A DNA stretch of 20,291 nucleotides from JAUXFS01 sp050329575. GTDB lineage: Bacteria > Pseudomonadota > Alphaproteobacteria > Rhodospirillales > Defluviicoccaceae. Where the stretch lies: assembly GCA_050329575.1 (NCBI GenBank), contig JBHJOP010000101.1, positions 1-20,291 of the forward strand, in the 5' to 3' direction. Shown piece after piece: positions 1 to 7,246 of the stretch (the stretch's first letter is position 1; each line of letters starts with the position of its first letter). The notes under the pieces are model-generated. The model worked only from the letters and a program-made list of their open reading frames with translations, was not told where the DNA came from and ran no database searches. The translations under genes were made by a program, and so were the position numbers.

Positions 1-1
1 G

Positions 2-2086
2 CCGCGCGGCAAACCCGGCGACGCCCTCGCCGCCCTCTCGGACGACCCGATCGATCCCGCGCCGCTCCGCAAGCTGGAGGCCGACGTTCGCGTCGCGATC
101 GGCGGGGTGCGGGTGGGCGGCTTCGAGGTCGGCAAGATCGACTTCACCGCCACCGGCCGGCAGGGCGTCGTCGAGGCCGCCCTCGACGAGCTCCGCCTGT
201 ACGGCGGCAACGTCACGGGCCGCGCCCGACTGGACGGGTCCGGCAAGGCGATCGACGGCTCGCTGGTCCTCGACGTCGATCGGGTCGACATCGGGCGGCT
301 GGCGCGGGCCGCCACCCGCGACGAGCCCCCGGTCGCCGGCATCGCCACCGCCAGGGTCGACCTCGCGGCGGCGGGGGCCAGCCCGCGCCGGCTGGTGCAG
401 GCCCTCACCGGCACGCTTGCCGTCGATCTCGGCAAGCTCGACGTCAAGGCCGCGCCGGCCGGCGCGCTCACCGCGTTGAAGGCGAACGCGACGCTCCAGG
501 GGCTGGAGGGACCGCCGAGCCTGCGCGCCGAGGCGATCTACAACAGGGAGCGGCTGGAGGCCGATCTCGCCCTCGATCCGCTCAAGACGGTGCTGGGCGA
601 GAACCGCTTCCGCGCCACCCTCGACGTCCGCTCGGCGATGCTGTCGGCGAGCTATCGGGGATGGATCCAGCAGGCGCCGGTCCCCGGCCTCGACGGCCGC
701 TTCGAGGCCGACGTGCCCTCGGTCGGCAAGCTCGCCGCCTGGCTCGGCCGGCCGCTCGCCGCCGGCCAGCCCGATCCGGGGCCGCTCGCCGTGCAGGCGG
801 TGTTCAAGGGGGGCGCCAACCGGATCGCCCTCGAGCAGGCGACGCTGGAAGGCAAGGCCGTGCGGGCCAGCGCCAGCGGTTCCTACGACGGCGCCGGCCT
901 GGTCCCGTCGTTCAAGGCGGCGGTGGTCGTCGAAGAGGCCGACCTCGACGCCTACCTGCCGCCGCCGTCGCCGGCGGCGAAACCGGCCCGACCCGCCGCC
1001 GCGCCGGCGGCCCCCCGGCCCACCGGATGGAGCGAGGAGCCGCTGGATCTCTCGGCGCTCGCCGCCGTCGCCGGCGAGGGCGAGGTTCGTTTCCGCAAGG
1101 TCCGCTACCGCGGCCTGGTCGTCGAGGAGGGCGAGGCGAACGTGCGGCTCGCCCGCGGCATCCTCGATGCGGCGACCGATGGCGTCCGGCTGGCGGACGG
1201 GACGCTGAGCGCGGCCTCGAAGATCGACACCACGTCGCCCGCCGCCGCCGTCAGCTATCGCGCCGCGGTGGCGCAGGTGCAGGCGCGCCCGGTGCTGAAG
1301 GCGCTCGCCGACACCGATCGGTTGAGCGGCCGGTTCGACTTCGAGGCCACCGGGACCGCCCGCGGCCGCAGCCAGAAGGAGCTGGTGGAGAGCCTCGCCG
1401 GCCAGGGCCGCTTCCGGTTCGAGAACGGCGCCATCCACGGCATCAACATCCCGGCCATCCTGCGCCGGGCGCGGACGCTCGGTCTGTCGCCGGAGGCGGG
1501 CGTGGAGCAGAAGACCGACTTCACCGAGCTCGGCGGCACCTTCACCATCACCGGCGGCGTGCTCGACAATCGCGACTTCGCGCTGCTGGCGCCGCTGCTG
1601 AGGATGAGCGGCGCCGGCACGGTGCCGCTGCCCGCCCGCACCGTCGACTACGGCGTCCAGGTGCGGCTGGTGTCCACCCTGGAGGGCGCGGGCGGTCAGG
1701 ACGCCCTCGCCGGCCTCCCGATCCCGGTCCGCATCACCGGCCCGTGGGACGCGCTCGCCTTCGACGTCGACTGGCAGAGCGTGTTCCGGGAGATGGCGCG
1801 GGATCCGGAGCGGCTGCGCACCATGCCCGCGGAGCTGCAGCGCGCGGCGAGGGGATTGGGCATCGACCTGCCGATCCCGAGGGGGCCGGCCGGCGAGGCG
1901 CTGCCCGGCCTGCTGCGCAGCCTGCCGCTGGCGCCGCGCCAGCAGGACGGCGGGGCGGCCCCGGTTCCCTCGGAGGCGCCGGCCGGAGAGGCGGCGCCCG
2001 CCGAGCCCCCGGCGGCGGCGCCGACGGAGCCTCCCGCCGACCTCAAGGATACGCTGAAGCGGCTGCGGGGCCTGGTGCCGCGATAG
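2..2086 (+). CDS. AsmA family envelope protein, 5' end outside window
   Basis: The reading frame is open from base 2, so the N-terminus, including the usual membrane anchor, lies outside the window. About 694 residues are visible. They form the repetitive beta-rich pattern of AsmA-like proteins, with many short strands of the type LxADVRVxxGGxRVGGFEVGK. Near the C-terminus is the AsmA_2-like block FTELGGTFTITGGVLDN, followed by an LPARTVDYGVQVRL strand and an IPVRITGPWDALAFDVDW ending. AsmA/TamB/YhdP-type proteins are long periplasmic grooves, anchored in the inner membrane, that are implicated in moving phospholipid to the outer membrane. Two Pro/Ala-rich linkers are present, one around bases 955-1020 and one in the last 60 residues. 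The family call is firm; the exact paralogue is not. The next gene starts 53 bases downstream on the same strand. Confidence 0.88.
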   Translation, partial: PRGKPGDALAALSDDPIDPAPLRKLEADVRVAIGGVRVGGFEVGKIDFTATGRQGVVEAALDELRLYGGNVTGRARLDGSGKAIDGSLVLDVDRVDIGRLARAATRDEPPVAGIATARVDLAAAGASPRRLVQALTGTLAVDLGKLDVKAAPAGALTALKANATLQGLEGPPSLRAEAIYNRERLEADLALDPLKTVLGENRFRATLDVRSAMLSASYRGWIQQAPVPGLDGRFEADVPSVGKLAAWLGRPLAAGQPDPGPLAVQAVFKGGANRIALEQATLEGKAVRASASGSYDGAGLVPSFKAAVVVEEADLDAYLPPPSPAAKPARPAAAPAAPRPTGWSEEPLDLSALAAVAGEGEVRFRKVRYRGLVVEEGEANVRLARGILDAATDGVRLADGTLSAASKIDTTSPAAAVSYRAAVAQVQARPVLKALADTDRLSGRFDFEATGTARGRSQKELVESLAGQGRFRFENGAIHGINIPAILRRARTLGLSPEAGVEQKTDFTELGGTFTITGGVLDNRDFALLAPLLRMSGAGTVPLPARTVDYGVQVRLVSTLEGAGGQDALAGLPIPVRITGPWDALAFDVDWQSVFREMARDPERLRTMPAELQRAARGLGIDLPIPRGPAGEALPGLLRSLPLAPRQQDGGAAPVPSEAPAGEAAPAEPPAAAPTEPPADLKDTLKRLRGLVPR

Positions 2087-2139
2087 GCGTCGCGGCACCG
2101 GCCCGGGCCGGTGGGCGCTCCACGGAACCCGATCCCCCG

Positions 2140-2979
2140 ATGTCGCTCCATCTCGCCTACGACGGCTCGATCAACGGCGACTGGGTCGCCCGCTACGCCA
2201 TCGGCCTCGCGGCGCGCGCGCCCGAGCGGCGGCTGCGCGTCGTCCATGTCGAGACCGGCGAGATCCCGGACGATCGGCTGGACGAGAACCTGGAACGGAT
2301 CGCCGACGCGTGCCGGCCGCTGCGAATCGAGGTCCGCATCGATCGCCTCGCGCCGCGCGGCGGCGTCCTCGCCACCCTGATCGAGGCGATCCCGCCCGCC
2401 GCCGACACCTTCGTGGTCTGCGGCGTGCGGAACCGCGGCGGCCGGCGCGGCTATCTCGCCGGGACCGTCGCCGAAGGGCTGCTCGGCCGCCGCCGCCTCG
2501 CGGTGATGGTCGTCCGGGTGGTGCAGCCGGGCGTGCTCGGCGCCCCCCGCGACGTGCTGGTGGCGGTGCCGGCGCCGGCGACGACGCTCGGGGCCAGCCT
2601 GCCGTTCCTGCGCCTGATGGCGCCGCAGATCGCGCACCTGCACGTGCACCGCGGGATCGGCATCGGCCGCTCCGCCTATCGGCGGCTGACCCCGCGTCGG
2701 CTGTCGCGGCTGCGCAGCGAGGGCCGGGCCCATGCCGAGGGCATCGAGAGGACGATGATCGAGACGGCGGCGCTCGAGGCCGCGCGGGTCGACACCGGCA
2801 TCCGCATCACCGACGACTGGGCCGCGGACGTCATCGCCTATGCCAGCCGCCACAAGTCGCAGCTGATCTGCGTCGAGGCGCCGGTCCCCCGGCCGGCGGG
2901 CCGGCTGTTCCGGGCCGATGCGATCGAGCGGCTGCTCGCCGATGCGCCCTGCGACGTCGCCCTCTTTCGCGGCGCCTGA
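2140..2979 (+). CDS. Tandem-domain universal stress protein (UspA superfamily)
   Basis: This is a 279-residue protein with no signal peptide and is therefore cytoplasmic. Residues 3-127 form a UspA fold opening with LAYDGSINGDWVARYAIGLA. A glycine-rich stretch near residues 95-110 (GVRNRGGRRGYLAGTVAEG) resembles the family's ATP-binding loop, G-2x-G-9x-G(S/T). Residues from about 136 to the end repeat the fold (DVLVAVPAPATTLGASLPFL at its start), but the second copy lacks a recognisable nucleotide loop. One active and one degenerate domain is common in tandem Usp proteins. The ATG at 2140 is chosen because the first beta strand starts right after it; the Shine-Dalgarno site is weak. The stop is only three bases before the cation ATPase start, so the two are almost certainly cotranscribed and perhaps translationally coupled. 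A regulatory role for the pump is an inference. Confidence 0.85.
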   Translation: MSLHLAYDGSINGDWVARYAIGLAARAPERRLRVVHVETGEIPDDRLDENLERIADACRPLRIEVRIDRLAPRGGVLATLIEAIPPAADTFVVCGVRNRGGRRGYLAGTVAEGLLGRRRLAVMVVRVVQPGVLGAPRDVLVAVPAPATTLGASLPFLRLMAPQIAHLHVHRGIGIGRSAYRRLTPRRLSRLRSEGRAHAEGIERTMIETAALEAARVDTGIRITDDWAADVIAYASRHKSQLICVEAPVPRPAGRLFRADAIERLLADAPCDVALFRGA

Positions 2980-2982
2980 ACG

Positions 2983-5712
2983 ATGAGCCGGCAGATCCAG
3001 AACCTGGAGACCGACGAGGTGTTCGCGGTCCTCGGATCGCGGCCCGAGGGGCTGAGCGGCCCCGAGGTCGGGGAGCGGCGGCGCGAGGTCGGAGCCAACA
3101 CCCTGGAGGCGCGCCGCCGGCTGTGGTGGCTGGCCAGCCTGGCGCGGCAGTTCACCAACTTCTTCACCCTCCTGCTCCTGGTCGCGGCGGCGATCTGCTT
3201 CGTCGCCGACACCCTGCAACCGGGCGAGCGCATGGACCTGCTCGGCTGGGCGCTGTCCGGAGTGGCGATCCTCAACGCGCTGTTCAGCTTCGTCCAGGAG
3301 TTCCGCGCCGAACGGGCGATGGAGGAGCTGCGCAAGTTCCTGCCGCAGCGGGTGACCGTCCGCCGCGGCGGCGCCGAGGCCGAGATCCGCGCCGACGAAC
3401 TGGTCCCCGGCGACGTGCTGCTGGTGCGCGAGGGCGACCGGGTGCCGGCGGACGCGCGGCTGGTCGAGGCCCATCAGCTGCTGGTCAACAACGCGCCGCT
3501 GACGGGCGAATCGCGCCCCGTTGCGCGGGTCGACGCCGCGGTCGACCAGCGCCTCGCCGAGAGCGCCAACCTGCTGTTCGCCGGGTGCGAGGTGCTGCGC
3601 GGCTCCGGCGTCGCGGTGGTGTTCGCCACCGGCTTGCGCACCGAGTTCGGCAAGATCGCCACCCTGTCGCACGAGGTGCGCCGCGTGCCGTCGCCGCTGG
3701 AACGGCAGACGGCGCGGATGGTGCGCATCCTCACCGTCATCGCGACGGTGATGGGGCTCGCCTTCTTCGCCTTCGGCGTGCTCTCCGGCCGCCCGCTGTG
3801 GGTCAACCTGGTGTTCATGATGGGGATCATCGTCGCCAACGTCCCCGAGGGGCTGCTGCCGACCTTCACCCTGTCGCTGGCGGTCGCCAGCCTGCGGATG
3901 GCGCGGCGCAACGTGCTGGTCAAGAGCCTGAACGCGGTCGAGGCTCTCGGCGCCGTCCACGTCATCTGTACCGACAAGACCGGCACCCTGACCCTCAACC
4001 GGCTCGCCGTCTCGCGCATCGTCGGCACCGACGGCAACGACGACGTCGGCACCGACGGCACCGACGACGGGGCCGACGACGGGGCGCGCACCGACTTCCT
4101 GGCGTGCGCGCTGATCGCCTCCGCGGTCGACGCGACCGCGAACGGGTTCTCCGGCGATCCTTTGGACGTCGCCGTCGCCGAGGCCCTGGCCGAGGCCGGC
4201 GGATCGGTCGATGCGATCGCCTCGCGGCGGCTGAGAGCGTTCGCGTTCGATGCCGAGAAACGCCGATCGGCCGGTCTCGCCGCCGCCGACGACGGCGATG
4301 GCGCGCTGTTCGCGGTCAAGGGCGCCTGGGAGGCGCTGAGGCCGATGATCTCGCATCGCGAAGGCGCCGACGGAGCCCCGATCGCCGCCGACGACGAAGG
4401 GCTCGCCGCGGCGGACGCGGCCGTCCACCGGCTGGCGTCGCAGGGCCACCGGGTGATCGCGGTCGCCTGCCGCCGGCTCGCCCAGGCCCCGCCCGAGGAC
4501 GCCGGCCAGGACGACCTCGAACGGGATCTGGTGCTGAAGGGTTTTCTCGGTCTCGAGGATCCGATCCGCGCGGAGGTGCCGGACGCGGTCGCCCGCTGCC
4601 GTTCGGCCGGCATCCGAGTCCTCATGGTCACCGGCGACCACCCGGACACCGCGCGGGCGGTGGCGCGGCGGATCGGCCTCCTCGGCCGGGAGGCGCCGCC
4701 CGGCGCATCGTGCCTGACCGGCGACGAACTTGCCCGGCTGCGCGAGCGCGACCTCGTCGAGCGGCTGCGGCAGGGGGCGTGCGTGTTCGCCCGCACGACG
4801 CCGGAGCAGAAGATGAAGATCGTCGCCGCCCTCCACGAGCTCGACCTGGTGGTGGCGGTCACCGGTGACGGCGTCAACGACGCCCCGGCGTTGCGCGCCG
4901 CCGACGTCGGCATCGCGATGGGCGTCGGCGGCACCGACGTCGCCCGCGAGGCGGCCCAGGTCATCCTGCTCGACGACAACTTCGCCTCGATCGTCGCCGG
5001 CGTCGAGCAGGGCCGGACGATCTTCGCCAACATCCGCAAGTTCACCAACTACGTGCTGGTCAGCAACGGCCCCGAGATCCTGCCGTTCCTGCTCTACATG
5101 CTGCTGCCGGTGCCGCTGGCGCTGACCGTGATCCAGATCCTCTCGATCGATCTCGGCACCGACATCGTCCCCTCGATGGCGCTGGGCCAGGAGCCGCCGG
5201 AGCCCGACACCATGGATCGGCCGCCTCGGGACCGCGATCAGGCCCTGCTCGACTGGCCGCTGATCGCCCACAGCTATCTGTTCCTCGGGCTGATCGAGGC
5301 GGCGTTCGCGCTGTCCTTGTTCTTCTGGGTGCTGGTCGACGGCGGCTGGAGCTGGGGCCGCGAGCTGGCGGCCGGCGATCCGCTCTACCGCTCGGCCACC
5401 GGCATCACCCTCGCGGCGATCGTGCTGATGCAGATCGGCAACCTGTTCGGCCGCCGCTCGCGGTACGGTTCCGGCCTCGATGCCGGCGCCCTGCGCAATC
5501 CGCTGCTGATCGCCGGGGTCGGCTTCGAGATCGCGTTCTCGTGGGCGATCCTCTACTTCCCGCCGGTCGCCGCCGTCCTCGGCACCGGTCCGGTGGCGAT
5601 CGAGGTCTACGCCGCGGCGTGGGCGGGACCGCCGCTGATCTTCCTCCTCGACGATCTGCGCAAGCGGATCGCCGTGGCGCGGGCGGCGCGCGCGGGCGCT
5701 ACCGACCGTTGA
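2983..5712 (+). CDS. P2-type cation-transporting ATPase, Na,K-ATPase-like
   Basis: This 909-residue integral membrane pump has a Cation_ATPase_N region at residues 1-60, M1-M2, the actuator motif TGES at 174-177, M3-M4 with PEGLL from 288, and the phosphorylation motif DKTGT with Asp331. KGA in the nucleotide domain and TGDGVND at 627-633 follow, then a six-helix C-terminal part. M5 reads YVLVSNGPE (Tyr690, Ser694, Asn695, Glu698) and M6 reads DLGTD (Asp723, Asp727), matching the cation ligands of Na,K-ATPase (Y771, S775, N776, E779, D804, D808). Glu289 in M4 matches E327. M8 has MQIGN, giving Asn820 where Na,K-ATPase has D926. The family exchanges cations across the membrane at the cost of ATP, and bacterial members work without a beta subunit. 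The PEGLL and DLGTD motifs argue against Mg, heavy-metal and P3 H+ pumps. Transported ions are an inference. The gene overlaps recX by 14 bases, tail to tail. Confidence 0.9.
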   Translation: MSRQIQNLETDEVFAVLGSRPEGLSGPEVGERRREVGANTLEARRRLWWLASLARQFTNFFTLLLLVAAAICFVADTLQPGERMDLLGWALSGVAILNALFSFVQEFRAERAMEELRKFLPQRVTVRRGGAEAEIRADELVPGDVLLVREGDRVPADARLVEAHQLLVNNAPLTGESRPVARVDAAVDQRLAESANLLFAGCEVLRGSGVAVVFATGLRTEFGKIATLSHEVRRVPSPLERQTARMVRILTVIATVMGLAFFAFGVLSGRPLWVNLVFMMGIIVANVPEGLLPTFTLSLAVASLRMARRNVLVKSLNAVEALGAVHVICTDKTGTLTLNRLAVSRIVGTDGNDDVGTDGTDDGADDGARTDFLACALIASAVDATANGFSGDPLDVAVAEALAEAGGSVDAIASRRLRAFAFDAEKRRSAGLAAADDGDGALFAVKGAWEALRPMISHREGADGAPIAADDEGLAAADAAVHRLASQGHRVIAVACRRLAQAPPEDAGQDDLERDLVLKGFLGLEDPIRAEVPDAVARCRSAGIRVLMVTGDHPDTARAVARRIGLLGREAPPGASCLTGDELARLRERDLVERLRQGACVFARTTPEQKMKIVAALHELDLVVAVTGDGVNDAPALRAADVGIAMGVGGTDVAREAAQVILLDDNFASIVAGVEQGRTIFANIRKFTNYVLVSNGPEILPFLLYMLLPVPLALTVIQILSIDLGTDIVPSMALGQEPPEPDTMDRPPRDRDQALLDWPLIAHSYLFLGLIEAAFALSLFFWVLVDGGWSWGRELAAGDPLYRSATGITLAAIVLMQIGNLFGRRSRYGSGLDAGALRNPLLIAGVGFEIAFSWAILYFPPVAAVLGTGPVAIEVYAAAWAGPPLIFLLDDLRKRIAVARAARAGATDR
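4021..4068 (+). repeat. Two 24-bp tandem units inside the ATPase gene
   Basis: Bases 4021-4044 and 4045-4068 are direct repeats that differ at one base. They keep the frame and encode VGTDGNDD then VGTDGTDD (ATPase residues 347-362), followed by the related GADDGA. The acidic insert sits just after the phosphorylation domain, at the start of the nucleotide-binding domain, where P-type ATPases vary in length. Confidence 0.9.
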
Positions 5713-6331
5713 CGAGATCCGGGTCGATCTCGGCCGGGTCGATCTCGGCGGAATCGGTCTCGGCCGGGTCGATCTCGGCCGGGTCGATCTCGGCCGGCGT
5801 CGTGGCGGCGAGCACCCGGCGGGCCACCTCGTAGCGGAAGCCGGCGCGGGCGAAGGCGGCGAGATCCTTCTCCGGGCTCGCCGCGGCGCCTTCGGCGGGG
5901 CGGAACGGCCCGAGGCGGCGGCGCGCGGCGAACCGCACCGCCGCCGCCAGATCCGGATCGCCGCTGCCGGCATCCTCGGTGGCCAGCGCGGCGGCGACGT
6001 CGTCCTCGGCCACGCCCTTCAGGCGCAGCCGCGCGCGCACGGCGCGCCCCGGCCATCCCCGCCGCCGCAGCGTCGCGGCCTGCGCCACGGCGTAGGCGCG
6101 GTCGTCGAGGAGGCCGCAGGCGCGGAACCGGGCGACCAGCGCCTCGACCAGCGCCGCCCCCTCGGCGGGATCGGTTCCGTGCGCGCGCGCCGCTCGCTCC
6201 ACCCGGCGCATCAGCACCCGCCGCAGGTTCTCCGCCGAGGTGGCGAACCGCTGGAGGTAGAACAGCGCCGCATTCTCGAGCGATCGCGGCTCAAGCGATC
6301 GCGGCGTCGCCCGGCGGGGGGTCCGGGGCAC
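5699..6331 (-). CDS. recX: RecX family regulatory protein
   Basis: This 210-residue cytoplasmic protein belongs to the RecX family, whose members bind RecA filaments and modulate recombination and the SOS response. The N-terminal helical repeat LENAALFYLQRFATSAENLR (residues 18-37) is typical of alphaproteobacterial RecX. So is the block LVEALVARFRACGLLDDRAY (61-80), followed by RGWPGRAVRARLRLKGV. The C-terminus (about 179-204) is an unusual run of AEIDP repeats encoded by a minisatellite. The start is a GTG at 6331, the only usable in-frame start ahead of the conserved first helix, and it has no clear ribosome-binding site, so it is uncertain. recA is not in the window. The gene follows ppk2 by 42 bases on the same strand and overlaps the convergent ATPase gene by 14 bases. 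Confidence 0.85.
   Translation of the reverse strand: MPRTPRRATPRSLEPRSLENAALFYLQRFATSAENLRRVLMRRVERAARAHGTDPAEGAALVEALVARFRACGLLDDRAYAVAQAATLRRRGWPGRAVRARLRLKGVAEDDVAAALATEDAGSGDPDLAAAVRFAARRRLGPFRPAEGAAASPEKDLAAFARAGFRYEVARRVLAATTPAEIDPAEIDPAETDSAEIDPAEIDPDLVNGR
5721..5795 (-). repeat. Five-unit 15-bp minisatellite at the 3' end of recX
   Basis: There are five contiguous 15-base units of the form gggtcgatctcggcc. Units 1, 4 and 5 are identical, unit 2 differs at its last base, and unit 3 (5751-5765) has three changes. On the minus strand they encode repeats of AEIDP (one copy reads AETDS), so gain or loss of a unit keeps the frame. The array lies just past the ATPase stop codon. Confidence 0.95.
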
Positions 6332-6337
6332 GGCGGC

Positions 6338-6370
6338 GGGCCGGGGACGGGCCGGGGACGGGCCGGGACC
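6338..6370. repeat. Three-unit 11-bp GC repeat between ppk2 and recX
   Basis: The unit gggccggggac occurs at 6338-6348 and 6349-6359, with a third degenerate copy at 6360-6370. It fills nearly the whole gap between the ppk2 stop and the GTG proposed for recX, so it sits where a recX ribosome-binding site would be expected. No inverted symmetry is evident. Confidence 0.85.
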
Positions 6371-6373
6371 GGA

Positions 6374-7207
6374 TCAGTAGACGTTCGGCACGTAATGACG
6401 GAACGTCGGCGACTCGGGACAGCCCTCCGGCCGCTTGTCGCGCTTGCCGAGCGTCGGCTTCTCGAACGGCACCTTCTCGTAGGGGATCCTGGTCAGCAAG
6501 TGCGCGATGCAGTTCAGGCGCGCGCGCCGTTTCTCGTCGGCGTCGACCACGAACCACGGCGCCCACGCGGTGTCGGTCGCCAGCATCATGTCGTCGTAGG
6601 CCTTGGTGTAGTCCCACCAGCGCCGGTAGGACTCCAGGTCCATCGGGCTCAGCTTCCACTGCCGCAGCGGGTCGTTGATGCGGCGGCGGAAGCGACGCTC
6701 CTGCTCCTCCTGGCCGACGTAGAAGAAGTACTTGAGCAGGATGATTCCCTGGTCGACGAGCTCGTGCTCGAAGGCGGGGGTCACCTTCAGGAACCGCTCG
6801 ACGTCATGCTCGGTGCAGAAGCCCATCACCCGCTCGACGCCGGGCCGGTTGTACCAGCTGCGATCGAACAGGACGATCTCGCCCGCCGCCGGGAAGTGGC
6901 GGATGTAGCGCTGGACGTAGATCTGCGTCTTCTCGCGCTCGGTCGGGGCCGGCAGGGCGACGACCCGGAACACCCTGGGCGAGACCCGCTCGGTGATCCA
7001 CTTGATCACCCCGCCCTTGCCGGCGGCGTCGCGGCCCTCGAAGATCACGATGATCCTGGCGCCGGTCTTCTTCACCCACGCCTGCACCCGCACCAGCTCG
7101 ACCTGCAGCTTGACCATCTCCTGCTCGAACGCCTTTCGGTTCAGCTTCTCGGTCTTCTGCTCGGCGGTCCGGTCGTCCTTTTTCCTGGTGTCCGACTTCT
7201 TGGCCAT
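6374..7207 (-). CDS. ppk2: Polyphosphate kinase 2, class I-like
   Basis: This 277-residue cytoplasmic enzyme belongs to the PPK2 family, which transfers phosphate between polyphosphate and nucleotides; class I members mainly make NTP from NDP plus polyphosphate. The Walker A loop is GRDAAGKGG (58-66). The Walker B region is IVLFDRSWYNR (111-121) with Asp115. A lid region runs through QEEQERRFRRRINDPLRQWK. The C-terminus FRHYVPNVY is typical of the family. The N-terminus is a short Lys/Arg-rich tail. The ATG at 7207 is preceded by a strong Shine-Dalgarno run (GGGAGGAAGG on the minus strand), which fixes the start. It lies 39 bases after the AI-2E gene and before recX, so a common minus-strand transcript is likely. 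Family assignment is near certain; nucleotide preference is not visible. Confidence 0.95.
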   Translation of the reverse strand: MAKKSDTRKKDDRTAEQKTEKLNRKAFEQEMVKLQVELVRVQAWVKKTGARIIVIFEGRDAAGKGGVIKWITERVSPRVFRVVALPAPTEREKTQIYVQRYIRHFPAAGEIVLFDRSWYNRPGVERVMGFCTEHDVERFLKVTPAFEHELVDQGIILLKYFFYVGQEEQERRFRRRINDPLRQWKLSPMDLESYRRWWDYTKAYDDMMLATDTAWAPWFVVDADEKRRARLNCIAHLLTRIPYEKVPFEKPTLGKRDKRPEGCPESPTFRHYVPNVY

Positions 7208-7246
7208 CGCCTTCCTCCCGTTGTGCTGTCCTGTCGACCGCCGGCC

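Noticed and set aside
5721..5795. CRISPR array
   Set aside because: The units are contiguous 15-mers with no spacers and are coding; this is a minisatellite.
1696..5973. A 1425-codon open frame on the minus strand
   Set aside because: It lies antisense to AsmA, Usp and the ATPase, has very Arg/Asp/Gly/Gln-rich low-complexity translation and no recognisable domain. It is an artefact of high GC at third positions.
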